Part shown: positions 20,526-29,359 of the stretch, one piece after another | Layout: every line of letters starts with the position of its first letter | Position numbering within the stretch: position 1 is the first letter of the stretch | Source: Variovorax paradoxus | GTDB lineage: Bacteria; Pseudomonadota; Gammaproteobacteria; Burkholderiales; Burkholderiaceae_C | NCBI RefSeq assembly: GCF_009498455.1 | Contig: NZ_CP045644.1 | Location: 7,133,001-7,197,000 of the forward strand | Reading direction: 5' to 3' | Length of the DNA stretch: 64,000 nucleotides | Program-made: the position numbers and the translations under genes | The notes under the pieces: generated by a model | What the model saw: only the letters and a program-made list of their open reading frames with translations | What the model was told of the DNA's origin: nothing | The model's database searches: none

Positions 20526-20873
20526 TTAGGGGGCCAGCAGCCGCGTGAGCGCGCGAACATCGGCGGCCGTCGCCAGGCGCGCGGCGTTCTCGATCGCGCG
20601 GTAGCGCTTCACGATGTCCTCGCCCACGGGCGTGAGCGCCGTGCCGCCGCCGCGCGAGCCGCCCGCGGCCGTGTTCACCGCGGGCGAAGCCAGCGTCTGG
20701 TTCATCTCGTCGATCAGCATCCAGGCGCGTCGGTACGACATGCCGAGCAGGCGCGCCGCCGCCGAGATCGAACCGGTTTCGGCCACGGCTTCGAGCACGG
20801 CGATCTTGCCGGGGCCGATGGCGATGGCGTCGTCCCGGTAGATGCGCAGGCGGAACTGGGCTTTGGATTTCAT
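20526..20873 (-). CDS. modE: ModE-type regulator, DNA-binding domain only
   Basis: A 115-residue protein equal to the N-terminal winged-helix domain of ModE: GPGKIAVLEAVAETGSISAAARLLGMSYRRAWMLID, followed by the Gly-rich wing (GGSRGGGTALTPVGEDIVKRYR). E. coli ModE has about 260 residues with two molybdate-binding TOBE domains; none is here, so molybdate sensing would require another protein or a different mechanism. It lies upstream of modB on the same strand and probably represses or activates the transporter and molybdoenzyme genes. Confidence 0.88.
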   Translation of the reverse strand: MKSKAQFRLRIYRDDAIAIGPGKIAVLEAVAETGSISAAARLLGMSYRRAWMLIDEMNQTLASPAVNTAAGGSRGGGTALTPVGEDIVKRYRAIENAARLATAADVRALTRLLAP

Positions 20874-20923
20874 GGTGGCGCGAAGGGTAAACCATCCAGT
20901 GCCATCGGCACTCGGTTGTGGGG

Positions 20924-21874
20924 CTACGGGGCGTCGAGCGCGCCGCTGTTTTCGCGCGCCTGTGCCTGCCATTCGGGCGTCTGCAGAAAGGCCAGCGCCG
21001 CGTCGAGCGCACGCGCGGGCCGCACGCCCTCCTGCGTCATGAAGCCGATGGGCGTGCGCACTTCGGGCGATACCAGCGGCAGTGCCTCCAGTTCGCGATG
21101 ACTGCGCACGGCCGCCACCATGGCGCCGGGCAGCACGCTGCTGACGGTGCCCACGCTCACGGCCAGCGCGAGCGTGAGCACGGAATTGGTTTCGATGGCG
21201 GGCGCCACCGCGGCCACGGCAGCGTCGCGCAGGGCCTGGTCGATGATGGCGCGGTTGTGCATGTCGGGCGTGAGCAGGCACAGCGGCAGCTTGCCGGCTT
21301 CGGCCCACGCGATGGGGCGGCCGATGCGCAACCGGTCCGCCGAGGGCTTCTTCGCGCGCCGCAGCAGGAAGTAATGCTCGATGCTCTGCGGCCAGGCCTT
21401 GAGCTTGACGCCCGGCAGGTGCATGCGCTCGGTATAGCCCAGCGCGAGATCGACCGAAAGATTCTCCAGGCCCGTCTCCAGCTCCTGCGAACTCATCGAG
21501 AGCACGGCCGGCACGATGCCCGGATGCCGCTGCTGCAGCATCGCGGCAAAGCGCGACAGCATCGGGATCGCAGTCGGCACGGCGGCCATGCGCAGGCGCC
21601 CGCGCGGGTCGTCGGCCCCGCTGCGCAGCTCCTGCAGCAGCACCTCGTTGTCGCGCAGCATGCGCTGTGCCGTGGCCAGCACGCGCTCGCCTTCGTGCGT
21701 GAGGCCCACGTACACGCGCGAGCGCTTGACGATGACGACGCCGAACTCGCCTTCCAGCGCGCGCAGTGCGTTCGAAAGGGCCGGCTGCGTGATGTGGCAG
21801 GCTTGCGCGGCGCGGCCGAAATGCTTGTGCTCGCTGAGTGCGACGAGGTAGCGCATGGAGGCGAGCAGGTTCAT
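20924..21874 (-). CDS. LysR-family transcriptional regulator
   Basis: A 316-residue regulator with an N-terminal winged helix (HFGRAAQACHITQPALSNALRALE) and a C-terminal effector-binding domain. ATG 21874 fits the conserved MNLLASMRYLVALSEHKHFGRAA start and has AGGA about 8-9 bases upstream. It heads the reverse-strand run modE-mod-molybdoenzyme-fdhD, so it may control formate or molybdenum genes; LysR regulators adjoin formate dehydrogenase operons in related bacteria. Target and ligand are inferred. Confidence 0.85.
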   Translation of the reverse strand: MNLLASMRYLVALSEHKHFGRAAQACHITQPALSNALRALEGEFGVVIVKRSRVYVGLTHEGERVLATAQRMLRDNEVLLQELRSGADDPRGRLRMAAVPTAIPMLSRFAAMLQQRHPGIVPAVLSMSSQELETGLENLSVDLALGYTERMHLPGVKLKAWPQSIEHYFLLRRAKKPSADRLRIGRPIAWAEAGKLPLCLLTPDMHNRAIIDQALRDAAVAAVAPAIETNSVLTLALAVSVGTVSSVLPGAMVAAVRSHRELEALPLVSPEVRTPIGFMTQEGVRPARALDAALAFLQTPEWQAQARENSGALDAP

Positions 21875-21935
21875 TTCTTCTTGTCCTTTGTGTGCGCTCG
21901 TTCGGGGCGCGTGCACAGGCCACCGGGTACTTCCC

Positions 21936-22122
21936 TCCGCGAATGTCCCCCGGGCTTCGCCCTCCTCCTTGATTTCGCTGCGGGAAGCACCCAGTGCCCT
22001 GCGCACAGGACGCGCTGTGGGTGCTCACCGATCAACGACCGCTGCGCATGACGCTCACGTCGACGGGGTGCCTTGCGCAGCGAAATCAAGGAGGAGCCCG
22101 AAGGGCGGGGGACATTCGCGGA
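21936..22122. repeat. MITE-like element with 47-base terminal inverted repeats
   Basis: Arms at 21936-21982 and 22076-22122 are inverted copies that agree at 43 of 47 positions. Each arm holds its own small hairpin: GGGC-TTC-GCCC in the left arm, GCCC-GAA-GGGC in the right. The four mismatches all lie in these stems and are paired changes that keep both hairpins. The inner 93 bases carry a further CACCCA/TGGGTG pair. No transposase is present. It occupies the gap between the LysR gene and apbC. Confidence 0.75.
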
Positions 22123-22168
22123 GCAAGGCTCCCCGTCGGCGGGAGCGTCGCCCTGAAACGCCCCTATC

Positions 22169-23260
22169 TCACGTGTTCTTGCTGATCGAAATCGTCGGAA
22201 ACTTCGCAGAGAAGTCCTTCGCCTTCTCCGCAATCCCCACCGCCACGCGGCGCGCCACGGCCTTGTAGAGCGCAGCCACTTCGCCGTCGGGGTCGGACAC
22301 CACGGTCGGCGCCCCGCTGTCCGCCTGCAGCCGGATGTTGATGTCCAGCGGCAGCGCGCCCAGGTATTCCATCTGGTATTCGGCCGCCATCTTCTTGCCG
22401 CCGTCCGCGCCGAAGATGTGCTCCGTGTGGCCGCAGTTCGAGCAGATGTGCACCGCCATGTTCTCCACGATGCCCAGGATCGGCACGCCGACCTTCTCGA
22501 ACATCTTGATGCCCTTGCGCGCGTCGAGCAGCGCGATGTCCTGCGGCGTGGTGACGATCACCGCGCCCGTCATCGGCACGCGCTGGCTCAGCGTGAGCTG
22601 GATGTCGCCGGTGCCCGGCGGCATGTCGACGATCAGGTAGTCGAGGTCTTTCCAGTTGGTCTGGCGCAGCAGCTGCTCGAGCGCCTGCGTGGCCATGGGG
22701 CCGCGCCAGATCATGGCCTGGTCGGCGTCGACCAGGAAACCGATCGACATCACCTGCACGCCATGGCGCTCCTTGGGCTCCATGTTCTTGCCGTCGATGC
22801 TCTCGGGGCGGCCGTCCAGGCCCATCATCATGGGCTGGCTCGGGCCGTAGATGTCGGCGTCGAGCAGGCCCACGGTGGCGCCCTCGGCGGCCAGCGCCAG
22901 CGCCAGGTTGGCGGCCGTGGTGCTCTTGCCCACGCCGCCCTTGCCCGAGGCCACGGCCACGATGTTGCGCACGTTGGGCATCAGCTGCACGCCGCGCTGC
23001 ACCGCATGGCTGATGACCCTGGTGACGATGTTGACCGACACGTTCTCCACGCCCGGCACCGTCTTGGCCGCGGCCACGAGCGACTTGCGGATGGCCGCGT
23101 GCTGGCTCTTGGCCGGGTAGCCCAGTTCGAGCTCGAACGAGACGTCGCCCTCGGCGATCTGGAGGTTTTTGAGCGAGCGCGTCGCTGCGAATTCTTTGCC
23201 GGTGTTAGGGTCCGTGACGCTCTTGAGCGCGTCCATGAGCCCGTCGGGGGTGAGTGCCAT
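22169..23260 (-). CDS. apbC: Iron-sulfur cluster carrier protein ApbC (Mrp)
   Basis: A 363-residue P-loop protein of the Mrp/NBP35 family that binds and transfers Fe-S clusters. An N-terminal MIP18/DUF59 domain (about residues 5-80) precedes the deviant Walker A GKGGVGKST; further marks are DADIYGPSQPMMMG, VDMPPGTGDIQL and, late, the cluster-binding ICSNCGH pair of cysteines. Normal length. Divergent from the patatin gene. Supply of Fe-S clusters would matter for the molybdoenzyme and QueE here, but ApbC is a general housekeeping factor. Confidence 0.96.
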   Translation of the reverse strand: MALTPDGLMDALKSVTDPNTGKEFAATRSLKNLQIAEGDVSFELELGYPAKSQHAAIRKSLVAAAKTVPGVENVSVNIVTRVISHAVQRGVQLMPNVRNIVAVASGKGGVGKSTTAANLALALAAEGATVGLLDADIYGPSQPMMMGLDGRPESIDGKNMEPKERHGVQVMSIGFLVDADQAMIWRGPMATQALEQLLRQTNWKDLDYLIVDMPPGTGDIQLTLSQRVPMTGAVIVTTPQDIALLDARKGIKMFEKVGVPILGIVENMAVHICSNCGHTEHIFGADGGKKMAAEYQMEYLGALPLDINIRLQADSGAPTVVSDPDGEVAALYKAVARRVAVGIAEKAKDFSAKFPTISISKNT

Positions 23261-23353
23261 TGATCAAACTCCTGAATGGCGGGTAGTCTATTCCGCCTGC
23301 CAAGCCCGTACCGGGCCGCGTTCAATACCCGAAAACCCAGACGCAAAAAAAGA

Positions 23354-24559
23354 ATGCCCGAGACACGCCCCGCCACCGGCCTGCTGCTGACAGGCGGCGG
23401 CGCCCGCGCCGCCTACCAGGTCGGCGTGCTCGAAGCCATCGCCGAGATCCGGCGCGACGCCCTGGCCGCCGGCGCGGCCATCGGCAGCGGCAATCCGTTC
23501 CAGGTCATCACCGGCACCTCGGCCGGCGCCATCAACGCCGCCGCGCTGGCCTGCGGTTCCGACGACTTCGACCGCGTGGTCGCGCACATCGCGCAGGTGT
23601 GGGGCAACTTTCGCGCCGAGCAGGTCTACCGCGCCGACTCGCTCTCGGTGCTCGGCAGCGGCGCGCGCTGGCGCATGCTGCTCGGCCTGGGGCGCTTCGC
23701 GGCCAACTGGATGCGCATCAAGCCGAAGTCGCTGCTCGACAACGCACCGCTGGCCGACCTGCTGGCGCGCCTGGTGCCGCTGAACCGGCTGCCGCAGCTC
23801 ATGCAGCAGGGCCACGTGCAGGCGCTGGCCGTCACGGCGTCGAGCTACAGCTCGGGCGAGCACGTCACCTTCTTCGAGGCGGCCGTGCCGATGGAACCGT
23901 GGGTGCGTTCGCAGCGCCTGTCGGTGCGCGACCGCATCACGCATGCGCACCTGATGGCCTCGTCGGCCATTCCGTTCGTGTTCCCGGCCACCGCGCTGCC
24001 CATGCCGCCGGGCCACACCGAGTACTTCGGCGACGGCTCGATGCGGCAGTCGGCGCCCATCGCGGCAGCGATCCACTTGGGTGCGCAACGCATCGTGGTG
24101 ATCGGCGCCGGCCGCATGCACGAGCCGCGCGACGAAGCCGGGCCGAACACGCACAGCGGCTATCCGACCATGGCGCAGATCGCGGGTCATGCGCTGTCGA
24201 GCATCTTTCTGGATGCGCTCGCGGTCGACATCGAACGGCTGCGCCGCATCAACCACACGCTGGGCCTGATCCCCGAAGAAGCGCGCACCGCGAGCACGCT
24301 GCGCCCACTCGACCTGCTGGTGATCTCGCCCTCGGAGCGCATCGACATGATCGCGGCGCGCCACGTCGATGCCCTGCCGGGCGCTGTGCGGCATCTGCTG
24401 GGCGGCTCGAAGGTCGCGGCCGACGTGAAGGGCGGCGCGTTGGCGAGCTACCTGCTGTTCGAGTCGGCCTACACGCGCGAGCTGATGGCACTCGGGCGCG
24501 CGGATGCGATGCGCCAGCGCGATGAAGTGGTGCGGTTCTTTGGGTGGGCGTTGAAGTGA
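23354..24559 (+). CDS. Patatin-like phospholipase family protein
   Basis: A 401-residue serine lipase of the patatin/RssA group. The oxyanion motif is TGGGARAAYQVGVL near residues 13-26, the nucleophile elbow GTSAG has Ser56, and the catalytic Asp is in FGDGSMRQ (Asp227), where the family more often has DGG or DGA. There is no signal peptide. ATG 23354 is chosen because it directly precedes the conserved start; in-frame upstream codons lie in the apbC promoter region. Substrate unknown; members hydrolyse phospholipids or acyl esters. Confidence 0.9.
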   Translation: MPETRPATGLLLTGGGARAAYQVGVLEAIAEIRRDALAAGAAIGSGNPFQVITGTSAGAINAAALACGSDDFDRVVAHIAQVWGNFRAEQVYRADSLSVLGSGARWRMLLGLGRFAANWMRIKPKSLLDNAPLADLLARLVPLNRLPQLMQQGHVQALAVTASSYSSGEHVTFFEAAVPMEPWVRSQRLSVRDRITHAHLMASSAIPFVFPATALPMPPGHTEYFGDGSMRQSAPIAAAIHLGAQRIVVIGAGRMHEPRDEAGPNTHSGYPTMAQIAGHALSSIFLDALAVDIERLRRINHTLGLIPEEARTASTLRPLDLLVISPSERIDMIAARHVDALPGAVRHLLGGSKVAADVKGGALASYLLFESAYTRELMALGRADAMRQRDEVVRFFGWALK

Positions 24560-24590
24560 GGGCGCCAGCGGTCGACTGACATCCCGCCGC

Positions 24591-27035
24591 TCACCCCGCC
24601 TCGTCCAACAGCCCCAGCACCACGTCCAGCAGCACATTCGCGCCCTGCGCGAGGTCGGCGCTCGCCGTGTGCTCCTTGGGGTTGTGGCTGATGCCGCGCA
24701 CGCTTGGCACGAAGACCATCGCGGCGGGGCAGATGCGCGCCATCATCTGCGCGTCGTGGCCGGCACCTGAGGTCATGCGGCGGTGGCGAAGGCCGCGTGC
24801 ATGCGCGCTGGCTTCGATGATGCGTACCAATCGCTCGTCGAACTGCACCGGCTCGAAACGCGCCAGCGTGCGGGCCGCGATGGTCACGCCTTCGGTCGCT
24901 TCGAGTTGCCGCAGGTAGCTCGCGAGCTCGCCTTCGGCCGCCTGCAGCGTCGCCTCGTCGGTGTTGCGCAGATCCACCGTGAGCGTGGCGCGCGCCGCGA
25001 TCACGTTGATGAGGTTGGGATGCAGGTCGATCGCACCGACCGTCGCGACCTGGCTGCCGCCGTAGCGGCGCGCCAGCTCGCGCACGAACACCGCGATGGC
25101 GGCGGCGCAGTAGCCCGCGTCGTGGCGCAGGCGCATCGGCGTGGTGCCGGCGTGGTTCGACTGGCCGGTGACGACGATCTCTTGCCACGAGATGCCCTGC
25201 AGGTCGGCCACCGCACCGATGGTGACGCCTTCGGCCTCCAGCACCGGGCCCTGCTCGATGTGCAGCTCGACGAACGCATGCGGCACCAGCGTGCCGCAAG
25301 GCATGTCGCCCGCGTAGCCGATGCGCGCGAGTTCGTCGCCCAGCCGTGCGCCGTCGGTGGCGACGGTGTCGAGCGCCGCATCGAGCGCCAGGCCGCCCGC
25401 GTGCACCAGCGAGCCCAGCATGTCGGGCATGAAGCGCACGCCCTCCTCGTTGGTGAAGGCAGCGACCACAAAGGGGCGCAGCGTCTGGCGCTGGCGTTCG
25501 TTGAGCCAGCGCACCACCTCGAGGCCGGCCATCACGCCGTAGTTGCCGTCGTAGCGACCGCCCGTGGCGACGGTGTCGATGTGCGAGCCGGTCATCACGG
25601 GTTGGGCATGGGGCAGCTGGCCGGGTCGGATGCCGAAGATGTTGCCGATGCGGTCGATGCGCACCGTGAGGCCCAGCTCTCGCATCCACTGCACGAGCCG
25701 GTCGCGGCCCGCGCGGTCGGCGTCGGTGAGCGCAATGCGGCAGACGCCGCCTTGTGCGGTCGCGCCGATGGCGGCGTGGTCGTCGATGCGCGCCATCAGC
25801 GCGGCTTCGGCGATGCCTTCGTGTTGCAGCCATTGCGTCTGCGCCGCCACGACTTCTTCGCCCGAGCGGCCGGTCAGCGCGCGGTACACGCCGGGTGCGG
25901 TCGCGCCCTCGGTGCTGAACAGCAGCACGCGCGAGCTGGCGTCGAGGCCGGCTTTGCGCGCCAGTTCGGGGTCGGCCGCGAGCACCTGCAGCGCGGCAAG
26001 GCCGGCCGCGCCGGACTCGCCGACCAGCACGGGCACGTCGCCCGCCTCGCCGGTGGCGAAGGTGCGCATGGCGTGCTCGGCGTCGGCATCGGTCACGGTC
26101 ATGAAGAGGTCGACGGAGGGCTGCAGAAAGCGCCACGCGAGCGGCGAGGTTTCGCCGCAGGCCAGCCCGGCCATCACGGAATCGACGCTGCCGGTGGCGC
26201 GGTCAGGCCGACCGCTGCGCGCGCTCTGCAGCAGGCAGTCGGCCTGCTCGGGTTCGACCACGATCAGCGCCGGCCGCGCGGCGCCGTAGCGCTCCCACAA
26301 ATGGCTGGCCACGCCGGCTGCGAGCCCGCCGACGCCGCCTTGCACGATGACGTGCGTGAAAGGGCACGGCGCGCCGGGCGCGGTGGTCTCGAGCAACTCG
26401 TCGACGAGGATGCCGTAGCCCTGCATCACGTCGCGCGGAATCTCTTCGTAGCCTTCGTAGGAGGTGTCGGAAACCACCTGCCAGCCGTTTGCCTGGGCCA
26501 AACGCGCGGCCTCCTCGACCGAGGCGTCGTAGTTGCCGGCGATGCGCACGATCTCGGCGCCGAGCGCGGCGATGGGCGCCTCGCGCTCCTCGCTGACCTG
26601 CGCGTGCAGCACGATCACGCAGCGGCAGCCCATGCTCTGCGCGGCCGCGGCCAGTGCACGGCCGTGGTTGCCGTCGGTCGCGCTGATGACGACGAAATCG
26701 CGCAGCGCTGCCGCATGCCGGCCCGCGAACAGGTCGGCCGGCGCCCAGCCCCGCTCGGGCCAGCGGCGCAGCACCAGGCGCAGCAAGGCCACGGGCGCAC
26801 CGAGCACCTTGAAGCTGCCGAGCGCGGAGCGGCGCGATTCGTCTTTCACGACGATCTGCGCGATGCCCAGTTGTGCCGCGAGCCGGGGCAGCGGCCACGC
26901 GGGTGTGGGCTGCGGTGAGAGCCGGTCCCAGGTGGACAGCCACTGGCGGCTCTCGCGGCCGCGTGCGATGTTCATGACGGCCTGCAGGGCCGCGTCGTAG
27001 CCGCGCCGTTGCGCGTGAGGGTTGGCGAAGAGCAT
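24591..27035 (-). CDS. Fused diaminopropionate ammonia-lyase / Zn carbamoylase-amidohydrolase
   Basis: One 814-residue frame with two whole enzymes. Residues 1 to about 398 are a fold-type II PLP enzyme of the diaminopropionate ammonia-lyase family: Lys76 in SALGSFKVLGA, the DGNHGRALA loop and a Gly-rich phosphate loop GGVGGLAAGV. From about 399 to the end is an M20-type allantoate amidohydrolase/N-carbamoyl-L-amino-acid hydrolase with metal ligands in GSHIDTVATGGRYDG, TNEEGVRF and HIEQGPVLE, and the late SGAGHDAQMMA. Each half has the normal size of the free enzyme (about 400 and 415), joined without an obvious linker, and an in-frame ATG lies near the junction. The pair would deaminate 2,3-diaminopropionate and open ureido or carbamoyl compounds. 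No Shine-Dalgarno is seen; a T-rich leader precedes the ATG. Confidence 0.88.
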   Translation of the reverse strand: MLFANPHAQRRGYDAALQAVMNIARGRESRQWLSTWDRLSPQPTPAWPLPRLAAQLGIAQIVVKDESRRSALGSFKVLGAPVALLRLVLRRWPERGWAPADLFAGRHAAALRDFVVISATDGNHGRALAAAAQSMGCRCVIVLHAQVSEEREAPIAALGAEIVRIAGNYDASVEEAARLAQANGWQVVSDTSYEGYEEIPRDVMQGYGILVDELLETTAPGAPCPFTHVIVQGGVGGLAAGVASHLWERYGAARPALIVVEPEQADCLLQSARSGRPDRATGSVDSVMAGLACGETSPLAWRFLQPSVDLFMTVTDADAEHAMRTFATGEAGDVPVLVGESGAAGLAALQVLAADPELARKAGLDASSRVLLFSTEGATAPGVYRALTGRSGEEVVAAQTQWLQHEGIAEAALMARIDDHAAIGATAQGGVCRIALTDADRAGRDRLVQWMRELGLTVRIDRIGNIFGIRPGQLPHAQPVMTGSHIDTVATGGRYDGNYGVMAGLEVVRWLNERQRQTLRPFVVAAFTNEEGVRFMPDMLGSLVHAGGLALDAALDTVATDGARLGDELARIGYAGDMPCGTLVPHAFVELHIEQGPVLEAEGVTIGAVADLQGISWQEIVVTGQSNHAGTTPMRLRHDAGYCAAAIAVFVRELARRYGGSQVATVGAIDLHPNLINVIAARATLTVDLRNTDEATLQAAEGELASYLRQLEATEGVTIAARTLARFEPVQFDERLVRIIEASAHARGLRHRRMTSGAGHDAQMMARICPAAMVFVPSVRGISHNPKEHTASADLAQGANVLLDVVLGLLDEAG

Positions 27036-27063
27036 GGGAAGAAAACTGGAAAAGAAAAATGGA

Positions 27064-28245
27064 TCAGGCGGCGGTGCGCGCGGGAAGTCGCAGCCGCACG
27101 ATCTCCGCGAAGTAGCGCGCGCCCGTGGTCAGCACCGCATCGTTGAAGTCGTAGCGGCCGTTGTGCAGTGGCGTGCCGCCAGGCTCGCCCTCGGCGCCGT
27201 TGCCCAGGAAGACGAAAGCGCCCGGCACGGCGCGCAGGAAGGCGCCGAAGTCTTCCGAGATCATCATCGGCGCGACATTGGCATCGACCTTCTCGGCGCC
27301 CACCACGGCCGTGGCGGCGGCCACCGCGGTCGGCACGCACTCGGCCCAGTTCACGGTGGGCGCGAACTCGTGCGTGTAGCTGAACGAGCATTGCGCGCCG
27401 TGCATGCGGCAGATGCCTTCGCTGATCTCGCGCATGCGCGTTTCGAGCATGCGCTGCACGGCGGGGTCGTAGCTGCGCGTGTCGCCCTTGATGACGACGT
27501 TCGACGGAATGGCGTTGCGGATGCCGTCGGTGATGAACTCGGTGCACGACACCACGGCCTGCGCGCCCGGGTCGAGCGTGCGCGAGACGATGGTCTGCAG
27601 CGCCAGCACGATCTGCGCGCCGATCACGATCGGGTCGATGCCCATGTGCGGCCGCGCCGCGTGCGTGCCCCGGCCATGGATGTGGATCACGAAGTTGTCT
27701 TCGCTCGCCATCAGGCCGCCCGCGCGCGTGGCGAAGGTGCCGGCGGGCAGGCCGGGCATGTTGTGCAGGCCGTAGATCTCGTCGACCGGGAAGCGCGTGA
27801 ACAGGCCGTCGTCCATCATGGCGCGAGCGCCGCGCCCGTGCTCTTCGGCGGGCTGGAAGATGAAGCGCACGGTGCCGTCGAAATCGCGCCGCTCGCGCAG
27901 CAGTTGCGCGGCGCCGAGCACCATCGCCATGTGGCCGTCGTGGCCGCAGGCGTGCATGCGCCCGGGCGTGCCGGAGGTGTACGGCCGCTCGGTCGCCAGC
28001 TCGGTGATGGCCAGCGCGTCCATCTCGGCGCGCAGGCCGATCACGCCCGTCCCGCTGCCCACCGTGAGGCTGGCGACCAGCCCGGTGCCGCCGATGCCGC
28101 TGTGCACCTCGAGCCCCAGCGCCTGCAGCGCGTTGGCAATGAAGGCCGAGGTCTTGGCTTCCTCGAAGCCGGTCTCGGGCATCGCATGCAGCTGGTGCCG
28201 CCAGCCGGCCAGCTGGTCGCGCAGGGGGTGGTCTGGAAACTTCAT
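27064..28245 (-). CDS. M20D family amidohydrolase (hippurate hydrolase-like)
   Basis: A 393-residue cytoplasmic metal-dependent amidohydrolase. Marks of the M20D group are RAEMDALAI, HACGHDGHMAM near residue 99-109, the PAEEHGRGA Glu pair and the late MISEDFGAFL. Family members cleave N-acyl amino acids such as hippurate or indole-3-acetyl amino acids. It sits 28 bases upstream of the fused enzyme gene in the same operon and divergent from an Lrp-type regulator, which together suggest use of an acylated or carbamoylated amino acid as a nitrogen source. Confidence 0.9.
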   Translation of the reverse strand: MKFPDHPLRDQLAGWRHQLHAMPETGFEEAKTSAFIANALQALGLEVHSGIGGTGLVASLTVGSGTGVIGLRAEMDALAITELATERPYTSGTPGRMHACGHDGHMAMVLGAAQLLRERRDFDGTVRFIFQPAEEHGRGARAMMDDGLFTRFPVDEIYGLHNMPGLPAGTFATRAGGLMASEDNFVIHIHGRGTHAARPHMGIDPIVIGAQIVLALQTIVSRTLDPGAQAVVSCTEFITDGIRNAIPSNVVIKGDTRSYDPAVQRMLETRMREISEGICRMHGAQCSFSYTHEFAPTVNWAECVPTAVAAATAVVGAEKVDANVAPMMISEDFGAFLRAVPGAFVFLGNGAEGEPGGTPLHNGRYDFNDAVLTTGARYFAEIVRLRLPARTAA

Positions 28246-28333
28246 GGCGAGATGCTATTGACAACGCGACGGGACAGGTGCGCAAAATGAGCTGTTCCTA
28301 CGCAACGTTTTTGCGCGAATACCCCCTCTTTCC

Positions 28334-28807
28334 ATGACGCCCCTCGACGCCCTCGATCTGCACCTGCTCGAACTGATCCAGGCCGACAGCCGCCTCTCGC
28401 AGGGCGAACTGGGCGAGCGCATCCACCTGTCGACGGCGGCGGTGAACCGCCGGCTCAAGCGCCTGCGCGACGAAGGCGTGATCCAGCGCCACGGCGCCGT
28501 GCTGTCGCCGGCCGCGCTCGGGCATCCGCTCACCATCGTGGTCGAGGTCGAGGCCGAGAGCGAGCAGATCGAACGGCTCGACGCCATGAAACAGAGCTTT
28601 CGCGACTGCCCGCAGGTGCAGCAGTGCTACTACGTGACGGGCGAGTGGGACTTCATCCTTGTGTGCGTGGTGCGCGACATGGCGCAGTACACCGCGCTCA
28701 CCCGCCAGCTGTTTTTCCAGAGCAACAACGTCAAGCGCTTTCGCACGCTGGTGACGATGGACCCGGTGAAGGTGAGCCTGGATGTGCCGGTGTCGGCGGG
28801 GGGCTGA
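28334..28807 (+). CDS. Lrp/AsnC family transcriptional regulator
   Basis: A 157-residue regulator: N-terminal helix-turn-helix (LSQGELGERIHLSTAAVNRRLKRL), then the RAM/AsnC effector domain with YYVTGEWDFILVCVV near residue 98-112. It is divergent from the amidohydrolase and fused ammonia-lyase genes, so it most likely controls them in response to an amino acid. The 88-base divergent gap holds TGAGCTGTTCCTACGCAACG-like sequence but no clear palindrome. Confidence 0.92.
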   Translation: MTPLDALDLHLLELIQADSRLSQGELGERIHLSTAAVNRRLKRLRDEGVIQRHGAVLSPAALGHPLTIVVEVEAESEQIERLDAMKQSFRDCPQVQQCYYVTGEWDFILVCVVRDMAQYTALTRQLFFQSNNVKRFRTLVTMDPVKVSLDVPVSAGG

Positions 28808-28817
28808 GGGCGCGGGC

Positions 28818-29282
28818 TCAGCGCACCGGCAGCATCGACCGCAACATCAGCAGCACCGCGCCGACGATCGGGGCCATCGCCAGCAGCCGACCGGGTTCGA
28901 AGGCCAGCCCTGCGATGGCGCCGACGAAACACCCGGCCTTGATCCACGTCGGCACCGCGCCCCAACCGCGCCGATGGGTCACCGCGAAGGCGACCAGCGC
29001 GATCCAGCCGACCGCACCGCCGAGGACCGACAGCGTCCAGCTCAGCAGGTAGAACGCCGAGTCCGCGTCGCGGAACGCGAGGGCCGTGCCCAGGCCGCGC
29101 CAGGTGTGCCACCAGCCGTCGAACAGCAGGAAGCCGGTGGCCGAGGCGGCCCACCAGAAGAAGGCGTAGAGGCTGGCAATGCCGGCGAGGGCCGCCAGTC
29201 CACCCAGCAGGCGGCGGGTGATGTCGTCGAAGGGCGTGTGGTCGCGCCAGGCGGCTGTCTGTCCGTGGTCTATGGTCGGAGC
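28818..29282 (-). CDS. Small integral membrane protein, start codon unclear
   Basis: The reverse-strand frame ending in TGA at 28818 encodes about 150 residues with four hydrophobic stretches (for example LLGGLAALAGIASLYAFFWW, FYLLSWTLSVLGGAVGWIAL, AGCFVGAIAGLAF and MAPIVGAVLLML), which is clearly membrane-protein-like. No ATG, GTG or TTG was found in frame upstream of the first hydrophobic segment; the frame stays open past 29300. An ATG at 29287 is out of frame by one base. Either the start is non-canonical or there is an N-terminal frameshift. The 5' limit given is approximate. I do not recognise the family. Confidence 0.6.
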   Translation of the reverse strand, partial: APTIDHGQTAAWRDHTPFDDITRRLLGGLAALAGIASLYAFFWWAASATGFLLFDGWWHTWRGLGTALAFRDADSAFYLLSWTLSVLGGAVGWIALVAFAVTHRRGWGAVPTWIKAGCFVGAIAGLAFEPGRLLAMAPIVGAVLLMLRSMLPVR

Positions 29283-29359
29283 TCCATTGGGTTCGCAATG
29301 GGTCCGACGGTAGGCAGCGAATGTGCGGGCTGGATGAAGCCTGTGTGAACGCGGGGGGA

